From an uncultured Prevotellaceae bacterium (lineage in GTDB: Bacteria > Bacteroidota > Bacteroidia > Bacteroidales > Bacteroidaceae), in NCBI GenBank assembly GCA_900318585.1, contig ONKY01000076.1, forward strand, positions 1 through 64,000: a stretch of DNA of 64,000 bases, read 5' to 3'. Position 1 is the first letter of the stretch, and every line of letters starts with the position of its first letter. Under the pieces are notes generated by a model. The model saw only the letters and a list, made by a program, of their open reading frames with translations. It had not been told where the DNA came from and did no database searches. Position numbers and translations under genes: made by a program. Shown here in pieces: positions 34,199 through 43,300 of the stretch.

Positions 34199-35200
34199 AT
34201 GTGGATGAATGCTTTGTATATTATCATCGGTGTGGCGCTGGTGCTTTGGGGTGCCGACCGCCTGACCGATGCAGCCAGCAACCTGGCCCGTCGTATGCGG
34301 ATACCTGAGATTATCATCGGCCTGACCATTGTCGCAGCAGGCACGTCGGCACCGGAGCTGTTCGTCAGCCTGATGTCTGCTCTGAAGGGAACGGCCGATC
34401 TGGCCGTAGGTAACGTGGTCGGTTCCAACATTTTCAATTCCATGCTCATCGTAGGCTGTTCGGCTGCGGTGGCACCAATGGTCATATCGCCCTCGACGGT
34501 CAGAAAGGACATTCCCTTTGCCGTCGGAGCTTCTGTACTACTCTATCTGGCCTGTCTTGACGGCATGGACTCGCCTCACCTCTGGGGCAATGAGATTAGT
34601 CGTATTGACGGACTGATATTGCTGGCAGGCTTTGTTGCCTTCATGGTCTACACTTTCTACGAGGCTCGTAAGAGCGGCCAGCTGAAGTCGTCGGCAGAGT
34701 ATGAGGCAGAGCGGATAGAACAGGAGAACTCTGGTGAAGAGGTGCTCCTTCCTCGGTTCTGGCCCAATGTGGCGTGGATACTCGTGGGTTTGGGATGCCT
34801 GATCTTTGGCAGTGACCTGTTCGTTGATGCAGCCGCCAATATTGCCACGCGCTTTGGCGTGAAGCAGAGCGTTATAGGCCTGACTATCGTGGCAGGAGGA
34901 ACGTCACTGCCTGAGCTGGCTACCAGTATCGTGGCAGCCCGCAAGGGGCAGTCGTCATTGGCCATTGGCAATGCACTTGGCTCCAACGTGTTCAACATCC
35001 TGCTTATCATAGGCTTAACTGCTGCCATCCATCCTATGCACATCGTGGGCATCACCATCATAGATCTGACCGCTATGCTTGTCAGCATCGGGTTGGTGTG
35101 GATGTTTGCCTATACGAAGTACAGGGTGTCGCGACGCGAGGGCTTTGTACTTATCTTCGGATTCCTGGTCTACATGGCCTGGCTAATGTATACGCTCTAA
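34199..35200 (+). CDS. Calcium/sodium antiporter (YrbG type)
   Basis: 333 residues with two inverted Na_Ca_ex repeats, ten hydrophobic segments. Repeat motifs GLTIVAAGTSAPELFVSLMS with GNVVGSNIFNSMLIVG, and GLTIVAGGTSLPELATSIVA with GNALGSNVFNILLIIG, are the ion-binding alpha repeats. Exports Ca2+ in exchange for Na+ at the inner membrane. An ATG 6 nt downstream is an equally good start. Confidence 0.94.
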   Translation: MWMNALYIIIGVALVLWGADRLTDAASNLARRMRIPEIIIGLTIVAAGTSAPELFVSLMSALKGTADLAVGNVVGSNIFNSMLIVGCSAAVAPMVISPSTVRKDIPFAVGASVLLYLACLDGMDSPHLWGNEISRIDGLILLAGFVAFMVYTFYEARKSGQLKSSAEYEAERIEQENSGEEVLLPRFWPNVAWILVGLGCLIFGSDLFVDAAANIATRFGVKQSVIGLTIVAGGTSLPELATSIVAARKGQSSLAIGNALGSNVFNILLIIGLTAAIHPMHIVGITIIDLTAMLVSIGLVWMFAYTKYRVSRREGFVLIFGFLVYMAWLMYTL

Positions 35201-35224
35201 GAGCTAAGAGATAGGATTATTTAC

Positions 35225-35260
35225 AGGGGTGCTTGGTAACCCCCTTTAACAAAACAAGGA
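35225..35260 (+). promoter_or_regulatory. PreQ1-I riboswitch upstream of the queuosine-precursor transporter
   Basis: AGGGG (35225-35229) pairs with CCCCT (35241-35245). The loop TGCTTGGTAA is followed by C35240, which corresponds to the ligand-specificity cytosine. The A-rich tail TTAACAAAACAAGGA ends in the ribosome-binding site 2 nt before the ATG at 35262. CTT in the loop can pair with AAG of the tail to form the H-type pseudoknot. Layout and tail match the Thermoanaerobacter tengcongensis preQ1-I aptamer as I remember it. Ligand binding would hide the Shine-Dalgarno sequence, so control is expected to be translational, lowering transporter and QueF when preQ1 is plentiful. Confidence 0.88.
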
Positions 35261-35261
35261 C

Positions 35262-35954
35262 ATGAAAGAAAAATCTGATCAGAAGATCAGTGTGCTCTTT
35301 ATGCTTTTCGGCACACTGTTCTGCGTCTGCCTGATAACGGCAAACGTATTGGAGACAAAGCAGATATCCTTCGGGCCGATGAACATGACCGCTGGTCTCA
35401 TTGTGTTTCCCGTTAGTTACATCATCAACGACGTCGTCTGCGAAGTGTGGGGCTACGGTCGTACACGCCTGCTTATCTGGCTCGGTTTTGCCATGAACTT
35501 CTTCTTCGTCATCTTCGGTGCCATAGCCGACTGGATTCCTGGAGCACCTTACTGGGACGGCGACGAGGGCTTTCACCAGATTTTCGGCCTGGCGCCCCGC
35601 ATTGCTGCAGCATCGTTCATTGCCTTCCTTGCAGGCTCCTTTGTCAATGCATACGTCATGAGTCGTATGAAACTCTCCTCGGGTGGCAGGAACTTCTCTG
35701 CCCGTGCTGTGCTCAGTACCATCTTCGGTGAACTGACGGACTCTATTATCTTCTTTCCCTTAGCTTTGGGCGGAGTCATACCTTGGGAGGAGATGCCTTC
35801 ACTCGTCATTACCCAGGTTACGCTGAAGACACTCTATGAAATCTTGGTGCTGCCCGTCACTATCCGTGTAGTGAAGTATACCAAGGCCCACGACCATGAA
35901 GACGTGTTCGACCGTGATATTACCTATAACATCTTTAAAATCAAAAGAATATGA
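35262..35954 (+). CDS. Queuosine precursor transporter (YhhQ/QPTR family)
   Basis: 230 residues with about six hydrophobic segments. [41 protein letters not shown] and [20 protein letters not shown] are family signatures. YhhQ-type proteins import preQ0/preQ1. The upstream preQ1-I riboswitch and the 4-nt overlap with queF support this assignment. Confidence 0.93.
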   Translation: MKEKSDQKISVLFMLFGTLFCVCLITANVLETKQISFGPMNMTAGLIVFPVSYIINDVVCEVWGYGRTRLLIWLGFAMNFFFVIFGAIADWIPGAPYWDGDEGFHQIFGLAPRIAAASFIAFLAGSFVNAYVMSRMKLSSGGRNFSARAVLSTIFGELTDSIIFFPLALGGVIPWEEMPSLVITQVTLKTLYEILVLPVTIRVVKYTKAHDHEDVFDRDITYNIFKIKRI

Positions 35955-36412
35955 CAAGAGAGAACGATCAGTTGCAGGCTTTGGGCCGCAAGACTGAATA
36001 CAAGATGGACTATGCCCCCGATGTGTTGGAGACTTTCGAGAATCGTCATCCTGACAATGACTATTGGGTGCAGTTCAACTGCCCAGAGTTCACGTCGCTT
36101 TGCCCCATTACCGGGCAGCCCGACTTTGCAGAGATCAAAATCATGTATATTCCCGCTAAGCGCATGGTTGAATCGAAGAGCCTGAAGCTCTACCTCTTTT
36201 CCTTCCGCAATCACGGCGATTTCCATGAGGACTGTGTGAACACCATCATGAAGGACCTGGTACGGCTCATGCAGCCTAAGTACATCGAGGTCATTGGGCT
36301 ATTCACACCGCGCGGTGGCATCAGTATCTATCCCTATGCCAACTACGGACAGCCCGGCACGAAGTACGCTGAGCTGGCTGAGCGCCGCCTCATGGAGCAT
36401 ACTGTCATCTGA
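35951..36412 (+). CDS. queF: NADPH-dependent 7-cyano-7-deazaguanine reductase QueF
   Basis: 153 residues, the short unimodular type. The catalytic cysteine is in [18 protein letters not shown], with [22 protein letters not shown] for substrate and NADPH binding. Reduces preQ0 to preQ1. Its overlap with the transporter suggests that imported preQ0 is reduced directly; QueA, also in this window, acts later on tRNA. Confidence 0.97.
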   Translation: MTRENDQLQALGRKTEYKMDYAPDVLETFENRHPDNDYWVQFNCPEFTSLCPITGQPDFAEIKIMYIPAKRMVESKSLKLYLFSFRNHGDFHEDCVNTIMKDLVRLMQPKYIEVIGLFTPRGGISIYPYANYGQPGTKYAELAERRLMEHTVI

Positions 36413-36421
36413 ACGTTCCTA

Positions 36422-36466
36422 TGCGCTGCCCCTCCTCTCCCTTGCAAGTGAGGGGAGGGCAGCGCA
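36422..36466 (+). terminator. Hairpin directly after queF
   Basis: TGCGCTGCCC (36422-36431) pairs with GGGCAGCGCA (36457-36466); inner C/T-rich and G/A-rich parts extend the stem with bulges. It lies 10 nt past the queF stop. No U tract follows. Confidence 0.55.
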
Positions 36467-36513
36467 AAGTCTGAAAGCCGAGCGTTTCCAAACCGTGCAG
36501 TTTTTCTCTTTTC

Positions 36514-36639
36514 TAAACCACCGATTTACGCCGCTAAACCACTGGTTTACGATTCTAAACCACCGATTTACGCTGCTAAACCACTGGTTTACGACGCTAA
36601 ACCACCGATTAACACTGCTAAACCACTGGTCTACAATTG
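36514..36639. repeat. Six tandem 21-bp units, two alternating types
   Basis: Units start at 36514, 36535, 36556, 36577, 36598 and 36619. Units 1, 3 and 5 have core TAAACCACCGATTTA; units 2, 4 and 6 have core TAAACCACTGGTTTA, a palindrome of 7-bp arms around one base (the last one slightly changed). The array is thus three 42-bp repeats. Confidence 0.92.
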
Positions 36640-36905
36640 TTTCGGTTCGTTGAACAAACCTAAAGTGTTGTTCCCGTAACGGACTTCCTGTATTGAGGCA
36701 TGGATTGTGCAGATCTGATTGATTATCACTGATCTTCGCATTTCCAAGGCGATGCTTTCCGGCGCAGCAGCCGGCCGACAGTCGGCAGAATCTGTGAGAA
36801 TAAGCCTCCTTTGCCCAATCAGTGTCTGAATGCTGGATTACGATACAACAATTTGTCCGTTTCTCTCGCGCGTACGCGCGCATAATACGAGGTAAACGTG
36901 AAAAT

Positions 36906-36973
36906 ATCCCACCCATCCTACACTTCTTACACCCGCTTAGGTGTAGGATGGGTGGGATGGGTGGGATGTTTTT
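36906..36973 (+). terminator. Long hairpin with G-quadruplex motif, shared terminator
   Basis: An 18-bp perfect stem: ATCCCACCCATCCTACAC (36906-36923) with its complement at 36941-36958. The last 9 bp of the right arm are repeated once more (GGGTGGGAT at 36959-36967) and followed by GTTTTT. GGGTGGGATGGGTGGG at 36950-36965 is a canonical quadruplex motif with loops of 1, 2 and 1 nt. It lies between convergent genes. Confidence 0.7.
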
Positions 36974-37039
36974 GGATTAGCTATATATACGCGCGCGAAG
37001 GGATGCCGCTATTTCAAAGTAAGTGATGGTAAAAAATGT

Positions 37040-38821
37040 TTATTCCTTCTCGCGTTCTATCCAGGCAATGGTGTCGCCCTGACGGACGTTCTGGCCGGGC
37101 TTCACACTGATGTCTACCAGCTTGCCGCCCAGGGCTGCGGGAATCTCCACGATTTCGCCCCACTTCGTTTGCAGGTAGCAGAAGGTGTCGCCTTCCTTGT
37201 ACTTCTGTCCGATGAACGGCTCGATGCAAGGAGCCATCACACCCTCGCCGCCGAAGCTCCAGAACAGCTGTCCGGCCAAAGACACCTTCACAGCGTCGGC
37301 CTTGGCGTGCTTCAGCGCGTCGATCTCCTCCTGGGAAATCTTCTTGCCACCGCCCAGCTTGGCATCCTTTGCCTTCTGAATATCGGCCAGCAGCTGCTTC
37401 TTGGCCTGTCCGCTCTTGAAGGGACGGTACTGCTCGGGGTGCATGGCCAGCTCGAAGAGCTCCTCGTCGTCCTGTCCATAATCCCAGCCGTTCTCGTCCA
37501 TCTCTTTGCGGAAGCCGTCTAGGGCATTGGGGATTAGGGTGTGCGGGTCGGCATCAGTGAACTCGCGGTTCTGCTGCTTAGCCAGCTCGATAAGCTCAGG
37601 CGCAATCTCGCCAGGCACCTTGCCGCTCTTGCCAAGAATCATGCCCCAGATAGCGTCGTCCATCATTACGTAGCGGCCCTTGCCCTGCTCCATTGTGAGG
37701 AGATTCATGAGGGCAATGTTCTTCGTGTACTGCGAGAACGGGGTGACGAGTGGGGGATAACCTACCTTCGGCCATACATATTCTACTTCGTTGAAGAGCT
37801 TCACGAGCATGTCGTCCATTGTCAGCTCTGACTCGCCCTTGGCTGAGCGCAGCTTGTTAATCATCTTCTGGATGGGACCCAGGTCGGCCATCATCGAACC
37901 CATCATGCCGCCAGGCAGACCGCTGCCCAAAAGCAGGCTAGACATGTGCTTGTTGGCAGGATTGATGAAACAGCCGAGCCAGTCGTCAATGAACTCCTGC
38001 GTCAGGGTGCGCGCCTGCATATAGGCGTTCATATTCAGGTCTGCCACCTCGAAGCCCTCGTTCTTCAGCATCGACTGCACGGAGATAATATCCGGGTGTA
38101 CCTTACCCCAACTGAGCGGTTCGATGGCTGTGTCGATGATGTCTGCACCGTTGTTGCAAACCTCTAAGATGCTGGCCATGGAGAGACCGGGACCGGAATG
38201 GCCGTGGTACTGGATGATGATGTCGGGGTGCTTGGTCTTGATACTCTTGGTCAGCGCACCAAGCATGGCGGGCTGTCCGATACCAGCCATATCCTTCAGA
38301 CAGATTTCCTCTGCACCGGCTGCAATCACCTCGTCGGCAATGGCACTGTAGTATTCCACGGTGTGGACTGGTGATGTAGTGATACAGAGCGTGGCCTGAG
38401 GCGTCATACCTGCTTCCTTGGCCCACTTGATGGAGGGAATGATGTTGCGAGTGTCGTTCAGTCCACAGAAGATACGCGGAATGTCCACACCTTGGGCGTG
38501 CTTCACCTTGTACATCAGAGCGCGAACGTCGTCGGGCACTGGATACATACGCAGTGCGTTCAGACCACGGTCGAGCATGTGGGTCTTGATGCCTACTTCG
38601 TTGAACGGTTTACAGAAAGCTCGTACGGCGGCGTTGGGATTCTCACCAGCCATGAGGTTCACCTGTTCGAAGGCACCGCCATTGGTTTCCACTCGGCTGA
38701 AACAGCCCATGTCGATAATTACGGGGGCAATGCGCTCCAACTGATCCTTGCGGGGCTGGAACTTGCCTGAAGACTGCCACATGTCGCGGTAGACGAGACT
38801 GAATTGGATTCTCTTCTTCAT
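37040..38821 (-). CDS. Oxaloacetate decarboxylase / pyruvate carboxylase-type carboxyltransferase subunit
   Basis: 593 residues. An HMGL-like TIM barrel (VYRDMWQSSGKFQ, MGCFSRVETNGGAFEQ, ICLKDMAGIGQPAM with the carbamylated-lysine region, IIQYHGHSGPGLSMAS) is followed by the PYC/OADA domain and a C-terminal biotinyl/lipoyl-like domain (residues about 520-593, VKPGQNVRQGDTIAWIE). It should move a carboxyl group between biotin and pyruvate/oxaloacetate. The usual A-M-K-M biotin site is not seen: the matching turn reads LQTKWGEIVEI, with K553 the only lysine near. The membrane beta and gamma subunits are not in the window. Confidence 0.88.
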   Translation of the reverse strand: MKKRIQFSLVYRDMWQSSGKFQPRKDQLERIAPVIIDMGCFSRVETNGGAFEQVNLMAGENPNAAVRAFCKPFNEVGIKTHMLDRGLNALRMYPVPDDVRALMYKVKHAQGVDIPRIFCGLNDTRNIIPSIKWAKEAGMTPQATLCITTSPVHTVEYYSAIADEVIAAGAEEICLKDMAGIGQPAMLGALTKSIKTKHPDIIIQYHGHSGPGLSMASILEVCNNGADIIDTAIEPLSWGKVHPDIISVQSMLKNEGFEVADLNMNAYMQARTLTQEFIDDWLGCFINPANKHMSSLLLGSGLPGGMMGSMMADLGPIQKMINKLRSAKGESELTMDDMLVKLFNEVEYVWPKVGYPPLVTPFSQYTKNIALMNLLTMEQGKGRYVMMDDAIWGMILGKSGKVPGEIAPELIELAKQQNREFTDADPHTLIPNALDGFRKEMDENGWDYGQDDEELFELAMHPEQYRPFKSGQAKKQLLADIQKAKDAKLGGGKKISQEEIDALKHAKADAVKVSLAGQLFWSFGGEGVMAPCIEPFIGQKYKEGDTFCYLQTKWGEIVEIPAALGGKLVDISVKPGQNVRQGDTIAWIEREKE

Positions 38822-38876
38822 GTTGATTTAGATTGTTTATTTGATGTTTAAGTTAGTGGCACTTTCATACAAAGCG

Positions 38877-38884
38877 CAAAAATA
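38877..38884 (-). promoter_or_regulatory. -7 element of the decarboxylase gene
   Basis: Minus-strand TATTTTTG fits TAnnTTTG, about 55 nt before the ATG; no good -33 at the right distance. Confidence 0.4.
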
Positions 38885-38938
38885 GATAAAATATTTCAAA
38901 AATATTCATTTTCTGCCGATTTTTTTTGATATTTTGGC

Positions 38939-38946
38939 TATCTTTG
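38939..38946 (+). promoter_or_regulatory. -7 element of the 38969 lipoprotein gene
   Basis: TATCTTTG, 22 nt upstream of the ATG; a T-rich stretch precedes it but no TTTG at the usual spacing. Confidence 0.5.
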
Positions 38947-38968
38947 CCCTCAAATAGCAAGATACGAC

Positions 38969-39712
38969 ATGAAAAGAACCATTTTTCCACTGTTATTTGC
39001 TCCTTTGCTAACCGTCGCCTGCGGTGGTCAGGTAAATCAGTCGGCAGACGATAAGAGTATCCAAGACGAAGAGTCAGTGATGCCAGGTGACTCAGCCTAT
39101 TACGGGCTTGCCTGTGAAGGTTGCACGGATTCTATTCTCGTCCTGTTGCCCTATACTGGCGATAACCCAGATACGTTTGACATTCTGGATGCCTTCCTCA
39201 ACCGAAAAGTAATGGGGCGTCCCAGAATTGGCGACCAGATGGTTGTGATACGCGATACTGTCCGCCATACACAAGCTTCACTGGTCATCAATCTGTCAAG
39301 GCTCAAAGGGACGTGGTGTTATCAGGTGATGCCTCGGTTGCGCCGTCGCCGTGTGGTTGACTCTGTCAGTCAGCCTTTGCCCTCAATACCTGACTCCCTG
39401 CTTCGCCGTTGGCTCCAGCCGCGAGAGTATGGGTTTGAGATACGGCGTGACAATGCCGTAGTGTCTATCGGCAATAACCGTTCCAAGGCTAATGAGCAGC
39501 AAAGCCCAGTGGTCTATCCGGAAGCGCGGAGATACCGGGAGTGGCATATTTTCAACGGCCGTCTGATACTGAGTGAATCTCATCGTGACCCAAATGGAAA
39601 GCATCAAATATCCCGTAATGACACTGCTGAAATCATCTTGCTTCGCAACGACAGTTTGCGTCTACGTTTCAGTGGTTTTGAACAAGGTTATTATAGGAGG
39701 AATAAAAAGTAG
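38969..39712 (+). CDS. Putative lipoprotein, function unknown
   Basis: 247 residues. Lipoprotein signal MKRTIFPLLFAPLLTVACGG with lipobox LTVAC. The body (YYGLACEGCTDSILVLLPYT, WHIFNGRLILSESHRDPNGK, DTAEIILLRNDSLRLRF) has a C-x2-C pair and beta-strand spacing, like a small lipocalin or NlpE-type barrel, but I do not recognise a family. 19 nt upstream of the HD hydrolase gene. Confidence 0.7.
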   Translation: MKRTIFPLLFAPLLTVACGGQVNQSADDKSIQDEESVMPGDSAYYGLACEGCTDSILVLLPYTGDNPDTFDILDAFLNRKVMGRPRIGDQMVVIRDTVRHTQASLVINLSRLKGTWCYQVMPRLRRRRVVDSVSQPLPSIPDSLLRRWLQPREYGFEIRRDNAVVSIGNNRSKANEQQSPVVYPEARRYREWHIFNGRLILSESHRDPNGKHQISRNDTAEIILLRNDSLRLRFSGFEQGYYRRNKK

Positions 39713-39731
39713 AATGTTTTATTGTTAAGCG

Positions 39732-40271
39732 ATGGATTATCAGTCAATTATAGATAAGTACTATCCTGAGGATAATGACCTTCGGAGGTTACTCATGAAG
39801 CACTCCCGACAGGTAACGGACCGATGCCTCCAAATCTGTGACCGACACCCCGAATTACACTTTGACCGTGAGTTCCTGAAAGAGGCTGCCATGCTCCATG
39901 ATATTGGCATCCGTTGGTGCCATGCTCCCAGCATCTTCTGTGAGGGGCAGGAACCATATATTCGCCATGGGCTTATCGGTGCTGAACTGCTAAGACAGGA
40001 AGGGTGGGGGCGTCATGCCTTGGTCTGTGAGCGTCATACAGGTACAGGCATCTCAAAAGAACAAATATGCAGGCAGCAACTTCCTTTGCCTTTGGACCGA
40101 AGCTACGAACCTGTGGCATTGGAGGAGCAACTAGTGTGTTATTCCGACAAATTTTTCAGCAAATCGCGTCCAGAACGGGTGCTGACCGTGCTTGAGGCAG
40201 CCCAGAGTTTAGAAAAATTCGGTGAAGAAGGCGTTAAAAAGTTCCTTTCATGGGCTAAAATGTTCCAATAA
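39732..40271 (+). CDS. HD-domain phosphohydrolase
   Basis: 179 residues. HD motif LLMKHSRQVTDRC, EAAMLHDIGIRWC, then YIRHGLIGAELLRQEG and HTGTGIS, giving the H-HD-H-D metal set. Similar small HD proteins hydrolyse phosphate esters or nucleotides; the substrate is unknown. Confidence 0.88.
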   Translation: MDYQSIIDKYYPEDNDLRRLLMKHSRQVTDRCLQICDRHPELHFDREFLKEAAMLHDIGIRWCHAPSIFCEGQEPYIRHGLIGAELLRQEGWGRHALVCERHTGTGISKEQICRQQLPLPLDRSYEPVALEEQLVCYSDKFFSKSRPERVLTVLEAAQSLEKFGEEGVKKFLSWAKMFQ

Positions 40272-40309
40272 ATGGGATTTATTGGGCTTGTCGGTATAAA
40301 ATAATGTAA

Positions 40310-40340
40310 AATCTTTTAATTCTCACTCCTAACTCCCAAC
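40310..40340. repeat. Short degenerate repeat upstream of the LptD-like gene
   Basis: TTCTCACTCCTAACTCCCAAC: three loose copies of a CTCACTCC/TAACTCC unit, immediately upstream of the -7 box at 40348. Confidence 0.5.
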
Positions 40341-40347
40341 TTTTTAT

Positions 40348-40355
40348 TACCTTTG
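40348..40355 (+). promoter_or_regulatory. -7 promoter element abutting the LptD-like start codon
   Basis: TACCTTTG ends 5 nt before the GTG at 40361. No TTTG is seen at the -33 distance. Confidence 0.5.
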
Positions 40356-40360
40356 CACCC

Positions 40361-43300
40361 GTGAACTTGAAAAGGAGCGGTCGCTTTGACCAAGGTCAAA
40401 GAAAGTTGGCAGTCCTCTCGTTGGTCTCTGCTTTCGTTTTGATGGTGGCATGCACGCCCTCGTCGCTCTATAGGTCCAAGCAACCTGTAGGGTCAGTAAC
40501 GAGTGTGGCAATGCCCCAAAAGCCTATTGCCGCAACTGACAATCAGAAACCCAGTGTGGTGCCTGACTTTACCCAATTGGCCGACACATCGAATGTTGCT
40601 GCCGACTCTCTTGTTTTCCCCAGCTCTCCAGATACTTTGCCAGTAATTACAGCCCCTCTTGCAGACGAGGAGATGCCCATTGTTCATTCCGACAGCTTGG
40701 TAGATAGCATGGCAGTCGGTGTCGGCGCATCCTCTTCCCGGAAAGAAGGAACAGAGGACAGAATACCTGTAGTGAACCCTGATATTGCTACTCCTGTCAA
40801 TGAGATAGTGGAGCCTGCAGCCATTAAGACGAAACGCGACACCACACTGATGGACTCCCTTGAGTTACTGGTCTACAAACATAATAAGGCTATCGACGAC
40901 TCGTTGGCACGTGACAGTATAAACCGCAAGAAGAAGAACGGCATCGATTCGCCGGTGAAATATTCTGCCACAGACTCACTGGTCTATGTTGCAGATATTG
41001 GAAAGGCCTATCTGTATGGTAATTCTCACGTGGAGTATCAGAATATGGATCTGAAGAGTGAGAACATAGACATGTGCCTGGACAGCAGCTTGGTACATGC
41101 TACGGGCGTTCGTGACTCTGCCACAGGTAAGCTGACGGGTACTCCGGTCTTTTCGATGGGCTCTGATACCTATGAAAGCGATACAATGGCCTTTAACTTC
41201 AAAACGAAGAAAGGACTGATCACTCAAGTTTATACTCAGCAGGAAGATGGCTATATGACCAGTGAACTGTCCAAGAGAAGCGGTAATGGAGACCTGTTCC
41301 TCCATCATGGACGCTACACTACCTGTAGCGAGCCTCATCCTGATTTCTATATCGCTATGTCTAGGGCAAAGGTAAGGCCAGGAAGGGACGTTGTGTTCGG
41401 CCCTGCCTATCTCGTGGTATGTGACGTTCCCTTACCGCTTGCCGTTCCCTATGGTTTCTTCCCGTTCTCCAAAAGCTATAGCAGCGGTTTCATTATGCCT
41501 ACATACGGAGACGAGACGGAGCGCGGTTTCTACCTGCGTGACGGTGGATACTATTTTGCCATTAGCGACAAGATGGACCTGAAACTTATTGGTGAAATAT
41601 ATACAAAGGGCTCATGGGGTCTTTCCGGAGCTTCCAACTACAGGAAGCGCTACAAGTATAGTGGCTCGGTTAATGCAAGCTATCAGAACTCCGTGACAGG
41701 TGAGAGGAACATGCCGGACTACTCGAAACAAACAAGCTTCAAGGTGCAATGGTCACATAGGCAAGATCCGAAAGCCAATCCTTTCTCTTCGTTGTCGGCC
41801 AGCGTAAACTTCGCCACTTCCAGTTATGAGAAGAACAACCTGACATCCATGTATAACCCACAGTCGATGACGCAGTCTACCCGTACTTCGTCTGTCAGCT
41901 ATAGCACGAACTTCTCAAGTATTGGTATGTCGCTTAGCACGACCATGAACCTGAACCAGAATATGCGAGACTCTTCCATCTCGCTGACGTTGCCAGATCT
42001 AAATATTTCCATATCCCGCTTCTACCCGTTCAAGCGAAAAAAGATGGCTGGTAAGGAGAAATGGTATGAAAAGATAGCCATGTCCTACACAGGACATTTT
42101 TCTAACTCGATTTCTACGAAGGAAGAAAAATTGCTCCACTCCGACTTCAAGCATGACTGGAAGAATGGTATGACCCACTCCATACCTATTAGCGCCAGTT
42201 TCACCGTCCTGGATGTGATAAACCTGACTCCGTCTTTCAATCTGTCAGACAAAACGGGCTTTATGAAGCAACGCAAATACTGGGATGAGGCCAGGCAAAC
42301 GGAAATGACCGATACGATTGATGGATTCTACAATGTCTATAACTGGAATCTCTCGCTCTCTGCCTCTACTAAACTCTATGGCTTCTACGTCCCGTCAAGG
42401 AAACTGTTTGGTGATAAGATTCAGGCCATTCGACATGTGCTTACTCCTACTGTAAACTTCAGTTATGCACCCGACTTCAGCGCATCACGCTATGGTTATT
42501 ATGACACATATCAGAAGACTGAAGCTGATGGAACTGTTACGCTTGTAGAGTATTCTCCTTACCAGATAGGTCAGTTGAGTCCTCCAGGAAAAGGTATGAC
42601 AGGAAGTATCCAGGTTGACCTGAGTAACAATGTTGAAATGAAACTGAAGGGTGGAGAGAACGACTCTGTGAATACCAAGAAAATTAGCCTCATTGACGAG
42701 TTGGGCGCATCCATGTCATACAATCTTGCAGCCAAGGTTCGCCCATTGAGTGACCTCAACATGCGTATCCGCTTGAAACTAACCAAGTCCTATACCTTTA
42801 ACCTCAACGCCGTTTTTGCCAGCTATGTCTACGAAGCAGACTCTGTTGGTGCTTCTCCCCGAGTGAGTGATCATACGACTTATTGGGGCTTAGGCAAGTT
42901 GGGGCGTTTCCAGGGTATGTCGCAGAATTTTAGTTACACGCTTGATAACAAGAAGATCTCTGACTTTATTAACAAACTACGTGGATTTAAGATTGAGAAA
43001 AAAACTAAGAAGGAAGAAACTCAGTCGGATGATGACGAAGATAATGATGTAAATACAAATTTGGACAAAGACCTGGAAGAAGGTAAGCATGGTGCTCGTC
43101 GTGAAAGTGCAGGCAAAGCAGAAACAGACGAGGATGGCTATATGGCATTCTCCTTTCCCTGGTCAATAAGTATAGGCTATGGTATAAGTATGCGCGAGGA
43201 TACCCGTCGTGAAAAGTTCAACTACGATACAATGCGTTATCCCTTTGGGTTTACGCAGAATCTGAATATTAGTGGAAATCTCCGTATCAGTGACGGATGG

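Larger units (their letters stand above)
36413..37039. other. Gene-free repeat region between queF and the decarboxylase gene
   Basis: No credible gene; open frames here are by-products of the in-phase 21-bp repeats. In order it holds the queF hairpin, the 21-bp array, about 200 bp without visible structure, a 14-bp palindrome CGCGCGTACGCGCG (36867-36880), a long hairpin with a G-quadruplex motif (36906-36973) and an alternating TATATATACGCGCGCG tract (36982-36997). Confidence 0.75.

Noticed and set aside
36514..36639. The 21-bp array as a CRISPR
   Set aside because: The units are directly adjacent, with no unique spacers, and no cas genes are near.
36419..36916. A 165-codon minus-strand frame with repeated NQWFS/NRWF units
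   Set aside because: The periodicity comes from 21-bp non-coding repeats that are in phase by length; it has no recognisable domain and the plus strand gives an equally long repetitive frame.
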